From Burkholderiales bacterium (GTDB taxonomy: Bacteria; Pseudomonadota; Gammaproteobacteria; Burkholderiales; Usitatibacteraceae): a DNA stretch of 10,008 bases. The DNA lies in assembly GCA_025350945.1 (NCBI GenBank), contig JANXWW010000056.1, positions 1 through 10,008 of the forward strand. The letters are read 5' to 3'. Each line of letters begins with the position of its first letter. Position 1 is the first letter of the stretch. Position numbers and translations under genes: made by a program. Shown piece after piece: positions 1-7,472 of this stretch. Under the pieces are notes generated by a model, which searched no databases, had not been told where the DNA came from, and saw only the letters and a list, made by a program, of their open reading frames with translations.

Positions 1-2
1 CC

Positions 3-896
3 CTCCATGCGCTCATTGAATTGCTGCTCGCTCCAGTTAAACAATTCAACGAGTGTGATGTCATCAAGTTGATGACGAATATTGAAGTCAATTTCATTCG
101 CGAGCTTCGCATATTTGTTCCATGGACACGCGAGCTGGCAATCATCGCATCCGTAAATTCGATTGCCCATCGCCGCACGAAACTCTTCCGGGATTGCACC
201 TTTATTTTCAATCGTGAGATACGAAATGCAACGGCGTGCATTGAGTTGATAAGGTGCCGTGATCGCCTGCGTTGGGCAGATGTCGATACACTTGCGACAC
301 GTGCCGCAATGCTCGCTGGTGGGCTGATCAAGCACGAGCGGTAAATTGGTAAACAGCTCGCCTAAAAAAAACATCGAGCCCGCCTCGCGCGTGAGCAGCA
401 GCGTATGTTTGCCGCGCCAGCCGATGCCTGCCTTGCGGGCGAGGGCGACTTCCATCACGGGGGCGGAATCGGTGAAAACACGATAAGAAAAATCTTCAAC
501 CTCCGAATGAATTTTATCGGCGAGCTTCTGCAATTTGTTGCGCATCACTTTGTGATAATCGCGGCCCAACGTGTAGCGCGAAATAAACGCCGCATCCGCA
601 TCCTCAAGCACGCTCCAACTTTCTTTTGCATGCGGCGCAACATAATTGAGCCTGACTGAAATCACGCGCACCGTGCCCGGGACCAACTCATGGGGTCGTG
701 CGCGTTTTGTGCCGTGGCGCGCCATATAATCCATCTCGCCGTGGTGCCCATCGTTGAGCCACTGTTGCAGATGATTTTCTTCCACGCTTAAATCGGTATC
801 GCTGATACCGATTTCGTCGAAGCCCAATTTTTTGCCCCACGCTTTAATATTGCGTGTGAGGTCGGCAAAATTTGTGATCGACAAATTGGATTTCAT
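3..896 (-). CDS. queG: Epoxyqueuosine reductase QueG (C-terminus beyond window)
   Basis: QueG reduces epoxyqueuosine to queuosine at the wobble position of GUN-anticodon tRNAs in the cytoplasm, using a cobalamin and two [4Fe-4S] clusters. About 298 residues are visible of a family usually near 350-380, so only the C-terminal end is missing. Seen directly: the DSAP motif near residue 143, whose Asp matches the family's catalytic acid, followed by a GIGWRGKHT stretch; a first ferredoxin-type cluster motif CGTCRKCIDICP near residue 190; and a second, CDDCQLACPWNK, near 240. The ATG at 894-896 gives the expected N-terminus (MKSNLSITNF), with no clear Shine-Dalgarno sequence. The gene is divergent from tsaE with 28 bases between starts, so the two promoters must overlap each other or lie inside the neighbouring reading frames. 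Identity is very secure. Confidence 0.96.
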   Translation of the reverse strand, partial: MKSNLSITNFADLTRNIKAWGKKLGFDEIGISDTDLSVEENHLQQWLNDGHHGEMDYMARHGTKRARPHELVPGTVRVISVRLNYVAPHAKESWSVLEDADAAFISRYTLGRDYHKVMRNKLQKLADKIHSEVEDFSYRVFTDSAPVMEVALARKAGIGWRGKHTLLLTREAGSMFFLGELFTNLPLVLDQPTSEHCGTCRKCIDICPTQAITAPYQLNARRCISYLTIENKGAIPEEFRAAMGNRIYGCDDCQLACPWNKYAKLANEIDFNIRHQLDDITLVELFNWSEQQFNERME

Positions 897-924
897 TAGT
901 TAAGTTTAGTAGATTGAGCGATGT

Positions 925-1413
925 ATGAACGTGACCGAAAATTTGAAAATTGATTTGCCCGATGAGACTGCCACACTTGCGCTGGGGGCATTGCTTGCGC
1001 GTGGATTACAGCCGGGGCTCAGTATTTATTTGAGTGGCGAACTGGGCGCAGGAAAAACCACGTTGGTGCGCGGAATGCTGCGCGAACTTGGCTTTGAAGG
1101 ACGTGTCAAAAGTCCAACGTACGCCTTGGTTGAACTTTATGTAATTTCTAAGTTAAACTTGTATCACTTTGATTTTTATCGCTTTCGCGATCCCGAAGAA
1201 TGGCACGAAGCAGGATTTCGCGATTTGTTCAACCCAACGAACATATGCCTCGTCGAGTGGCCGGAAAAGGCACGCGATCTCATACCGACAGCGGATCTCC
1301 ACATCACGCTGATCAGTGTGCAGAAAGCCGAAACGCTGAGCCGTCAAGCAACCCTCAGCGCCAGCTCAATGTTCGGTCGGACAGTGTTGAGCACACTCCA
1401 CCACCCATCGTAA
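925..1413 (+). CDS. tsaE: tRNA threonylcarbamoyladenosine biosynthesis ATPase TsaE
   Basis: TsaE is the small P-loop ATPase that works with TsaB and TsaD to make N6-threonylcarbamoyladenosine (t6A) at position 37 of ANN-decoding tRNAs. The 162-residue product has the usual family length. A Walker A motif GELGAGKTT lies at residues 38-46, the switch-like SPTYALVELY at 63-72, HFDFYRF at 81-87, and the conserved VEWPEKA at 110-116. ATG 925 is chosen because it gives the standard N-terminus; an ATG four bases upstream (921) is out of frame. The last 30 or so residues are diverged and overlap the possible start region of the downstream amidase gene, which suggests tight co-transcription. Identity is very secure. 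Confidence 0.96.
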   Translation: MNVTENLKIDLPDETATLALGALLARGLQPGLSIYLSGELGAGKTTLVRGMLRELGFEGRVKSPTYALVELYVISKLNLYHFDFYRFRDPEEWHEAGFRDLFNPTNICLVEWPEKARDLIPTADLHITLISVQKAETLSRQATLSASSMFGRTVLSTLHHPS

Positions 1414-2783
1414 AAATAAATTGCATTAGCGTTGAACATGGCGCGAGTAACGTATCGCGACGTGGCTTCCTCGCATTGCCGTTGCTGCTTTCGCCGCTGC
1501 TATCTCCTTCCGCAATCGCCGCGCTACAGTCCACCCCTGCCATTGCACAAGTCCGCTCCACCCGCGTATGGCCCGCCAGCGAGTACACACGGGTGACGTT
1601 TGAATCGGCTACGGTGTTGAAGTACCAACAATTTTTTGTAAAAAATCCTGAGCGTCTGGTGATCGATATTGAAAATGTCGAGCTCGGGCCTGCGCTGAAA
1701 GAACTCGCCGCGAAAATCGGCAATGATGATCCGTTTATTCAAACTGTTCGTGTCGGTGTCAATCGGCCGAATGTAATTCGTGTCGTGCTGGATTTAAAAA
1801 CCGAAGTGAAGCCGCAGGTATTTGCCGTGCCACCCGCAGGTGAATTTGGTCACCGCCTGATGCTGGATATTTATCCGGCCAAGCCGACCGATCCGATGCT
1901 GGCGCTACTCAACGATGATGTGGCGGCGTTTGGTAATGGTAATGGCAATGGTAATGGCAATGGGCAGGCGATGCCTGATGTTGTTCCCGATCCAGTCGCC
2001 GCTACGCCATCAAAAGACGCAAAGCCAGGCAATGTTGAAAAGGTGCCTCCCGCAAGCAAACCGCCACCCGCACCAAAAAAAACGCGCCCGTTTGTTGTTG
2101 TGATTGATCCCGGCCACGGTGGTGAAGATCCCGGCGCGATTGGTCGCCGAGGCACGCGCGAAAAAGATATCGTGTTGATGATCGCGAAAAAATTAAAAGA
2201 CAAATTACACAGTGACCCGCAATATCGCGTTGCGCTTACCCGCGATGCCGATTTTTTTGTGCCGCTCAACATGCGTGTGCAACGCGCCAGAAAATTGCGT
2301 GCCGATCTTTTTGTCAGCGTGCATGCTGATGCATTCGTCACGCCGCAGGCCAATGGTTCCAGCGTGTTTGCGCTATCTGAGCGCGGTGCCACATCAACAG
2401 CAGCCAATTGGCTCGCTGATAAAGAGAACAACGCTGACTTGATTGGCGGCGTAAATTTAAATGTTCGCGATACGCATCTCGCGCGCACGCTGCTTGATCT
2501 ATCGCAAACCGCACAAATTAGCGACAGCTTAAAAATCGGCAGGCTGGTCTTGGCCGAAATGGGCGAAATAAATCATCTGCATAAATCGCATGTGGAGCAG
2601 GCTGGTTTCGCGGTATTGAAGGCACCCGATATTCCATCAATCTTGATTGAAACTGCGTTTATTTCCAACCCGGATGAAGAGCGCAAATTGCGTGACCCAG
2701 CCTATCAGGACAAATTAGCCGAAGCGATTGCCGACGGCATTCGCGGCTACTTCAAAAAAAATCCGGCATTGGCGCGAGCCTGA
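1245..2783 (+). CDS. amiC: N-acetylmuramoyl-L-alanine amidase AmiC, Tat-exported
   Basis: This zinc amidase cleaves the bond between MurNAc and the peptide stem to split septal peptidoglycan in the periplasm. Counting from ATG 1245 (512 aa), an SRRGFLAL twin-arginine motif with RR at residues 72-73 is followed by a hydrophobic segment and an Ala-rich cleavage region. An AMIN targeting domain lies at about 103-215, a Gly-Asn repeat at 230-239, a Pro/Lys-rich linker, then an Amidase_3 domain to the end. Expected zinc ligands are visible as His291 (DPGHGG), Glu306 (TREKD) and His360 (SVHAD); the catalytic Glu is E469 (IETAFISN). The start is uncertain. The only in-frame ATG or GTG codons upstream of the Tat motif that I found are 1200, 1245 and GTG 1257, all inside tsaE. 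They give a Tat n-region of about 70 residues or more. A rare ATT start at 1425 would give a normal short one. Function is secure; start confidence is low. Confidence 0.94.
   Translation: MPRRVAGKGTRSHTDSGSPHHADQCAESRNAEPSSNPQRQLNVRSDSVEHTPPPIVKINCISVEHGASNVSRRGFLALPLLLSPLLSPSAIAALQSTPAIAQVRSTRVWPASEYTRVTFESATVLKYQQFFVKNPERLVIDIENVELGPALKELAAKIGNDDPFIQTVRVGVNRPNVIRVVLDLKTEVKPQVFAVPPAGEFGHRLMLDIYPAKPTDPMLALLNDDVAAFGNGNGNGNGNGQAMPDVVPDPVAATPSKDAKPGNVEKVPPASKPPPAPKKTRPFVVVIDPGHGGEDPGAIGRRGTREKDIVLMIAKKLKDKLHSDPQYRVALTRDADFFVPLNMRVQRARKLRADLFVSVHADAFVTPQANGSSVFALSERGATSTAANWLADKENNADLIGGVNLNVRDTHLARTLLDLSQTAQISDSLKIGRLVLAEMGEINHLHKSHVEQAGFAVLKAPDIPSILIETAFISNPDEERKLRDPAYQDKLAEAIADGIRGYFKKNPALARA
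1932..1961 (+). repeat. Five-copy hexanucleotide repeat encoding Gly-Asn
   Basis: Five tandem copies of GGYAAT in frame within amiC encode a (Gly-Asn)5 tract, followed by one more Gly codon. The tract lies between the AMIN and amidase domains, so it probably acts as a flexible linker. Because the unit is six bases, a change in copy number would change linker length without shifting the frame. Confidence 0.85.
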
Positions 2784-2927
2784 TTATTACTTCAGATTTC
2801 TGCAGGTCATATAGCTGCGCAGTCTGATCTGCAAACCATAGTATTCGTGAGCATCTCCGAGAATTTATGCCTGAAGATGCCCGTGTATATTGGCGTTTGA
2901 TTTTTTTGAAGGGCTGGTTCAGGGACA

Positions 2928-2941
2928 TAGGGTTTACCCTA
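2928..2941. promoter_or_regulatory. Perfect 6-2-6 palindrome, candidate activator or operator site
   Basis: TAGGGT and ACCCTA form perfect inverted arms separated by two T bases. The dyad ends one base before the -35 hexamer of the promoter at 2943-2971, and its centre is about 43 bases upstream of the expected transcription start. That is the usual place for a dimeric activator contacting RNA polymerase at the -35 region. I do not recognise the protein that would bind it. Confidence 0.5.
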
Positions 2942-2942
2942 G

Positions 2943-2971
2943 TTGTTAAGTTACCTTGCAAATAATATGAT
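2943..2971 (+). promoter_or_regulatory. Sigma70-type promoter of the toxin gene
   Basis: A -35 element TTGTTA (2943-2948) and a -10 element TATGAT (2966-2971) are separated by exactly 17 bases. Each differs from consensus at one or two positions. Transcription would begin near 2978, leaving a leader of about 39 bases before the toxin ATG at 3017. Confidence 0.6.
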
Positions 2972-2972
2972 C

Positions 2973-2986
2973 GTGATCTGCATCAA
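2973..2986. promoter_or_regulatory. FNR/CRP-family-like dyad over the transcription start
   Basis: GTGAT-CTGC-ATCAA differs from the FNR consensus TTGAT-N4-ATCAA at only one of ten specified bases. It starts two bases after the -10 hexamer and overlaps the predicted start point, a position expected to block initiation. If functional it would make the toxin gene repressible by an FNR- or CRP-type regulator. This rests on sequence similarity alone, and short dyads of this kind also occur by chance. Confidence 0.35.
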
Positions 2987-3003
2987 GGTAAATTACATCA
3001 CAC

Positions 3004-3009
3004 AGGGGA
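3004..3009 (+). promoter_or_regulatory. Ribosome binding site of the toxin gene
   Basis: AGGGGA lies seven bases before ATG 3017, the correct spacing for a Shine-Dalgarno sequence. It supports this ATG as the toxin start. It is the clearest ribosome binding site in the window. Confidence 0.7.
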
Positions 3010-3016
3010 TCAAATC

Positions 3017-6000
3017 ATGGCGGCTAATATCAACAACCTCCCACAACGCTTCGACTACGCCCGCACCGAACGTGATGACGACAGCAACAATAACAAAGCC
3101 GCCACGCCAGAAGGACAAAGTGCGCAACCCACCGAATCAACAATTGCCGCACCACCGGAGCAACAAGGTCAATCATCCGGCGACAGTGGTGGCAACGACG
3201 CTGGTGCGCATGATTTCTCCAACGCGCTGGCGCAGCCTGTCGAGCCCGAAGCGGCCACGCCCGTCCCGCTCCCTGCACAATTCCGCTACGGCTTAGGCGA
3301 AGTCAACATCGGTCGCCCGGATTACGTCCGCATGCAGGCAGAGCGTGAACTGGCCCAACCTAGCGCACGCGAACCCAATCCCCGCCTGACCGCACTCGCC
3401 TCCACCCCACGCGCCGAAAACACCCCGACCGTACCCACACCACCCGCTACCAATACCACCCAGCCCGCCAAACCAATCCCCATGCCCAAGCCCAGTGGCA
3501 TGGCACCCGGCGCATTCACTCCTTTGCCCACACCTGTACCCGCCGCCGCAACCTTCCCACCCATCACCAACGCCCGAAGCATCGGTGGTGAAGCAGTACG
3601 CCAAGCGCTCGCCGCCGATCAGCGTAACAGCGCCAGCGTTACCAGTACCGCTCCCACCGCCTCAGCAGCCGAGCTGGACGCCGTTGACGCCATGCTGGCT
3701 GACCCCATCAATCGGCAACTGATAGACCTTGCCAAGCAGAACTACGGCCCTGCAGATAGCAAAAGCTGGGTAGCCGAAGCCCAAGTCAAACTCTACGGCG
3801 AAGCTCGATTTCAGGACATGATGTACCTGCATCGCGCCCTTCCGTGGGTGCAAAATGCCTATGCGTTGGCGGTCACTCAAGCATACCTCGCAAACAGTCA
3901 GCCCGCCCTAACCGGCAACCTCACCAATAATCAAGGCGTTGCAACGCCACCGTCCACTTTCGATATCAACGTCTTCAACATGGAGTACGCCAGCCGCAAA
4001 GACTTGCTGGCGCAAGCCTTCGCCGCCAAATTTAGCGGGATACCGGTGACGCAGGAGATAGTCATTAGCGGCACGGCCAGCAGTGGTGATGGTGGCGGTG
4101 ATCCGTCAGGGGCGTTTGTGCCCGTATTTCATGTGGGCAATATATTTGATGCTTCGCTTTATGCGGAATTTCCAGGCGGATTGAGCGAGGGTGGCGGCCT
4201 TGGGCCGCCGCCGATCTATCACACGACTATCCAGCCGTCTGGCTCAACCGAGCTATACGTTCTTGGTCCGGATGTCGGCGATCATAAAGCGCTATTTGAC
4301 GACACCGCCGTCTGGTTCGATCCCTCGCTCGGCTTTGTCACGCTTCGCGGGAACATGAAACCCGACGAGGTTTCCAATTTTGATCGGGTTGTCGAGTTTG
4401 CGGGTCAGGCATTCTTCATATATTGCGCGGTAGTCAGCGGGACTACCTTTTTGCTCGGGCCGGAGGGGGCCGCCGTGCTCGGTTTCACGGCCGACTCATG
4501 GGAAGCCGGTGCCATTCGCGGGGCGGTGCAAGCGGGGGTAGGCGCCGTTGCCAGCAGCACCTATTCCGGACGCACGTTAACGTTAGCCGACTTCGGCCGC
4601 TCCATCTTCACGGGTGGTGTGATGGGGGGCCTGGTCAACTATGCTGGCCTCAACACGTATGGCATCACCACCGAGAACGGCGTGCAAGTCACCAACTGGG
4701 GTGAGCGCCTCACCGCCATTCTCGGCCGCAGCACCATGCAGGGCATCCTGCAACAAGTTACCGGCGGGCGGTTTCGGGATGGCTTGAGAAACGGCTTGGT
4801 GTCGAGCCTGAGCAGTGAGCTATCGCGCACCCTGGGTGCGGAAATCAACCAGTGGGCGACAGACAATCATATTGATCCCTTTATCGCCAGCCAGCTTCGT
4901 ATGGTGGCACAAGGATTCTCATCCGCACTGGTGCAGACCGCTGCCAACGGCGGTCAGGCGGGGATAGAAGCGTTCCTGAATGATCTTATTAGCGGTGAGT
5001 TGGGTGCCGCTGGCGACGCGGAGCGGGCTGAGATCAATCAACTCACCGCGCAATACAACGTCGCCCTCGCGACCAATGACTTTACGACCCAGGCGATGAT
5101 ACTGAATAACCTGACGGATCGCTGGATGAACAACCATCCGACAGATACGCGTGCGCAGGCGCTGGCGCAAGTGACGGCAGGGCTGGGCTGGACGGTGGAT
5201 GCGATACATTTAACGCCAGATGCGAATGGAAGGATTGTGGCAGAGGGACGCACCGTTACGCCTACCTTTGATGAAGATGGGAATTTGATGCCGGGGGTGG
5301 TGGATCCGAACTCAACACCCGCTGAGCAGCAAGCGCAACTTGAATCGCGTTTGCGACAGCAAGGTTATTCGGCAACTGATGCGGCTGAAATTGCCTTTAA
5401 CCACTTCGCGCCGCCAATTTCATTAACAGCAGATCAAGCAGAACAGCTTGATCTGCTTGATGAACTATTCATGCGCAGAAGCGCCGCGCCCGTTAATGTC
5501 GCTGGCTCCACAACAGGCATTCTGCAAAATCCGCGCGACCTCATTAATCAAATTGTGGCCAGATCAGATGCACAGACAATTGTGACATCAAGCGATTATG
5601 CGTCTGCGATAGGGCAGCTTCATGAAGCGTTCCTAGATTTGAAAGATGGCTACACCGTTAGCGGTGACAAGGGGCTTGACGACGCTAATGCGTCACGACT
5701 TATCACCTTGATCGGTGACTTGGGGAGAGAGGCTAAAGAGCGCGGCATTGCGCTACCGGCAGAAACAAATGCGCTCGTGCAAGCCTCAGTGGGATTTGAG
5801 TTCAGCCGCACCATGTTGGCGATGATAGGCACTGGAACGTTGGCTGCGTTGCGCAGATTGAGTAGCGTATTCAATTCAGCAACGCCATCGGTCGTTGGTC
5901 GCATTGCTGAGCTGAACCAGTTAGTGCGCTCCGGGACGCTGACTGCCGCAGAAATACAGGCTGCGCGCGCCGAGATAAAGGAAATAAAACAAATACAGTT

Positions 6001-6361
6001 AGAAATAAACAGTGCAAAAGGAACCCAGTTTGAAAACGCGGCGCTTTCGATTGAAAAGCTGGATAAAAACACGACAAAGTATGTTGTGACATTGCCTAAC
6101 GGGACAGTCGTAACAGTAATTCCTGATGTGGTTACGGGGCAGCGTATTGTTGAGATAAAAAATGTAATTGATCTTTCTTACTCGACGCAACTGAAAGGCA
6201 TTGTTGGCATTGGTAAGCCAGTTGATATTATATTAAGTCCTAGGACGCAAAATGTTAGTCAGCAACTCTGGGATGCAGTTACTAAAAACAACGGTAACTT
6301 TTATCGACTTGATCCAACAACTGGTATCAAAACGCTCCTCACCGAAAAACCGACACGCTGA
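3017..6361 (+). CDS. Polymorphic toxin, DUF637-like pretoxin with PD-(D/E)XK nuclease C-terminus
   Basis: This 1114-residue protein is probably an intercellular competition effector. The first 90 residues are rich in Asn, Gln, Ser and Asp. Residues about 116-182 form a Pro/Thr/Ala-rich linker, and about 229-295 look helical. Residues about 452-645 contain a hydrophobic segment (AFFIYCAVVSGTTFLLG) and a Gly/Ser-rich stretch with VTGGRFRDGLRNGLVSSLSS, resembling DUF637 of CdiA/FHA-type exoproteins. The last 113 residues have GTQFE (E1006), IPD (D1037), EIK (E1046, K1048) and a downstream QL (Q1058). This is the layout of PD-(D/E)XK toxins, closest in my judgement to Tox-REase-7, so the likely activity is nucleic-acid cleavage. 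There is no Sec signal, TPS secretion domain or haemagglutinin repeat array, so the export route is unclear. An immunity candidate follows after 8 bases. The toxin architecture is fairly sure; the family labels are from memory. Confidence 0.8.
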   Translation: MAANINNLPQRFDYARTERDDDSNNNKAATPEGQSAQPTESTIAAPPEQQGQSSGDSGGNDAGAHDFSNALAQPVEPEAATPVPLPAQFRYGLGEVNIGRPDYVRMQAERELAQPSAREPNPRLTALASTPRAENTPTVPTPPATNTTQPAKPIPMPKPSGMAPGAFTPLPTPVPAAATFPPITNARSIGGEAVRQALAADQRNSASVTSTAPTASAAELDAVDAMLADPINRQLIDLAKQNYGPADSKSWVAEAQVKLYGEARFQDMMYLHRALPWVQNAYALAVTQAYLANSQPALTGNLTNNQGVATPPSTFDINVFNMEYASRKDLLAQAFAAKFSGIPVTQEIVISGTASSGDGGGDPSGAFVPVFHVGNIFDASLYAEFPGGLSEGGGLGPPPIYHTTIQPSGSTELYVLGPDVGDHKALFDDTAVWFDPSLGFVTLRGNMKPDEVSNFDRVVEFAGQAFFIYCAVVSGTTFLLGPEGAAVLGFTADSWEAGAIRGAVQAGVGAVASSTYSGRTLTLADFGRSIFTGGVMGGLVNYAGLNTYGITTENGVQVTNWGERLTAILGRSTMQGILQQVTGGRFRDGLRNGLVSSLSSELSRTLGAEINQWATDNHIDPFIASQLRMVAQGFSSALVQTAANGGQAGIEAFLNDLISGELGAAGDAERAEINQLTAQYNVALATNDFTTQAMILNNLTDRWMNNHPTDTRAQALAQVTAGLGWTVDAIHLTPDANGRIVAEGRTVTPTFDEDGNLMPGVVDPNSTPAEQQAQLESRLRQQGYSATDAAEIAFNHFAPPISLTADQAEQLDLLDELFMRRSAAPVNVAGSTTGILQNPRDLINQIVARSDAQTIVTSSDYASAIGQLHEAFLDLKDGYTVSGDKGLDDANASRLITLIGDLGREAKERGIALPAETNALVQASVGFEFSRTMLAMIGTGTLAALRRLSSVFNSATPSVVGRIAELNQLVRSGTLTAAEIQAARAEIKEIKQIQLEINSAKGTQFENAALSIEKLDKNTTKYVVTLPNGTVVTVIPDVVTGQRIVEIKNVIDLSYSTQLKGIVGIGKPVDIILSPRTQNVSQQLWDAVTKNNGNFYRLDPTTGIKTLLTEKPTR
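6020..6358 (+). other. PD-(D/E)XK nuclease toxin module within the toxin gene
   Basis: This is the coding segment for the C-terminal module of the toxin, residues 1002-1114. The catalytic signature is E1006, D1037 and E1046-x-K1048. The segment and the sequence just upstream (from about 5980) are visibly richer in A and T than the C-rich first kilobase of the same gene. This is the usual sign of a swapped C-terminal cassette. The 5' boundary given is the GTQFE motif and is approximate. Confidence 0.65.
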
Positions 6362-6369
6362 AAATTAAT

Positions 6370-7446
6370 ATGCCAACTAAAATCAAAAAACACGAAACCC
6401 AACTAGTAGTTTTAAGCCCTATGTCGCTTTATGATCCGGCAGACTTGCGTAAGGCCATTCTTCAGTTTTGTGCAGAGTTACCAGAACTGCTGCCGACTAA
6501 ATGGGGTTTTTGGGAGCCGCTGCCACATGATTTTGATTTATCACGGCCGATGGATTGGACGCCAATGAGAGGGCCCCCGAGACCTGGGGACTCACCCTTC
6601 TTTGAAAGAAGAAAATTCCCTAAAGCATCGTTCTCAGTATCGCCAAAACTTAAAATTACGGTTGGAGATACGCATAGCTTTATTAGCTGCACAACTTATT
6701 TAGGTGAATTCGACCAGCAAAGGTTAGTTTCATATTTAAAATTAGCTAGTCGCACTTTTGCTGCGGATTTCGCTTACATTAATAAGCAGCCGCACGAGGG
6801 CGAGTTTGATCGCGTGCGTTACCCTAGTTATAGCGCTACGAGATTCCCTATTGTCACGCACGACCTGCGCAAATTCATACCTGACGCGTTGTGGGCAAAT
6901 ATCTATGGCAAGCCCTATGTACAAATATTTGGCCTGCAAAAGTTGCTCTCCGCCCCCGCGTTCAAAATTGAACAGCTTGGGCCTGAAATGGTTTATATCC
7001 AGCTAACTGAACGACTCGATGATGCGATTCATGACTTTGTAAAATTTCAAACGGCGCGTGATGCGTTTAAAGCGCATCTGAAATCAAGTAACGCTTTTTT
7101 TGACTACACACTGCCGCCAGATCACCGATACAACGTGCCGGTATTTCATTTGCAGGACGATGTGGATGAACGTTTTGATCTGATCCCGAAACCTGATGTG
7201 CTGTTGGCAGATGTTGAAAAACGCTTCGCTGAAGGGCACATAACAACAAGCGCGGATCTCGCACAAGTCACCAAGCAAATTGAAGAAACGCTCGGCCTTG
7301 AGCTGGCTCGCCCTAACGACGCAGATTATCAATTTGACGAGGTTGAGCGCTTGAGTGAATTTCTGGAAAAGCTACGCCTGCACGTAATTACGCACAAAAT
7401 CAAAGTAACAGAGGAAACGGCGGGAATCCTTACTATGTTTCGGTGA
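6370..7446 (+). CDS. Candidate cognate immunity protein, family unassigned
   Basis: This 358-residue soluble protein has no signal peptide and no membrane segment, as expected for a cytoplasmic inhibitor of a nuclease toxin. It starts 8 bases after the toxin stop, on the same strand and with no promoter visible between them, so it should be co-transcribed. Visible features are a Trp- and Pro-rich patch near residues 45-75 (KWGFWEPLP and MDWTPMRGPPRPGD), beta-type alternation around 85-115, and a charged, helix-prone C-terminus (DEVERLSEFLEKLRLH). The Shine-Dalgarno is weak, which suggests translational coupling. I do not firmly recognise the family. Imm52-like or DUF3396-like (type VI immunity) proteins are possibilities from the general pattern only. 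It is longer than most immunity proteins (about 100-250 aa). The role is inferred mainly from position. Confidence 0.65.
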   Translation: MPTKIKKHETQLVVLSPMSLYDPADLRKAILQFCAELPELLPTKWGFWEPLPHDFDLSRPMDWTPMRGPPRPGDSPFFERRKFPKASFSVSPKLKITVGDTHSFISCTTYLGEFDQQRLVSYLKLASRTFAADFAYINKQPHEGEFDRVRYPSYSATRFPIVTHDLRKFIPDALWANIYGKPYVQIFGLQKLLSAPAFKIEQLGPEMVYIQLTERLDDAIHDFVKFQTARDAFKAHLKSSNAFFDYTLPPDHRYNVPVFHLQDDVDERFDLIPKPDVLLADVEKRFAEGHITTSADLAQVTKQIEETLGLELARPNDADYQFDEVERLSEFLEKLRLHVITHKIKVTEETAGILTMFR

Positions 7447-7472
7447 ACGTGTGTTGCGAGACCAAGTATTGA

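Noticed and set aside
21..659. Plus-strand open frames of 107 and 84 codons opposite queG
   Set aside because: They are complements of the strongly conserved queG coding sequence; the iron-sulphur motifs lie on the minus strand.
1871..2488. Minus-strand 205-codon frame opposite amiC
   Set aside because: Composition is that of an antisense shadow (Leu-Pro repeats opposite the Gly-Asn tract), and the amidase motifs are on the plus strand.
2750..2912. Distant inverted repeat of CTTCAAAAAAA and TTTTTTTGAAG at the end of amiC and in the gap
   Set aside because: The arms are almost all A/T homopolymer, lie about 150 bases apart and could arise by chance. No terminator hairpin adjoins them.
2867..2965. 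Small 32-codon frame starting ATG (MPEDARVYWRLIFLKGW) in the gap before the toxin
   Set aside because: No ribosome binding site, and it runs through the palindrome, the -35 box and most of the promoter spacer. It is more likely chance or a remnant than a gene.
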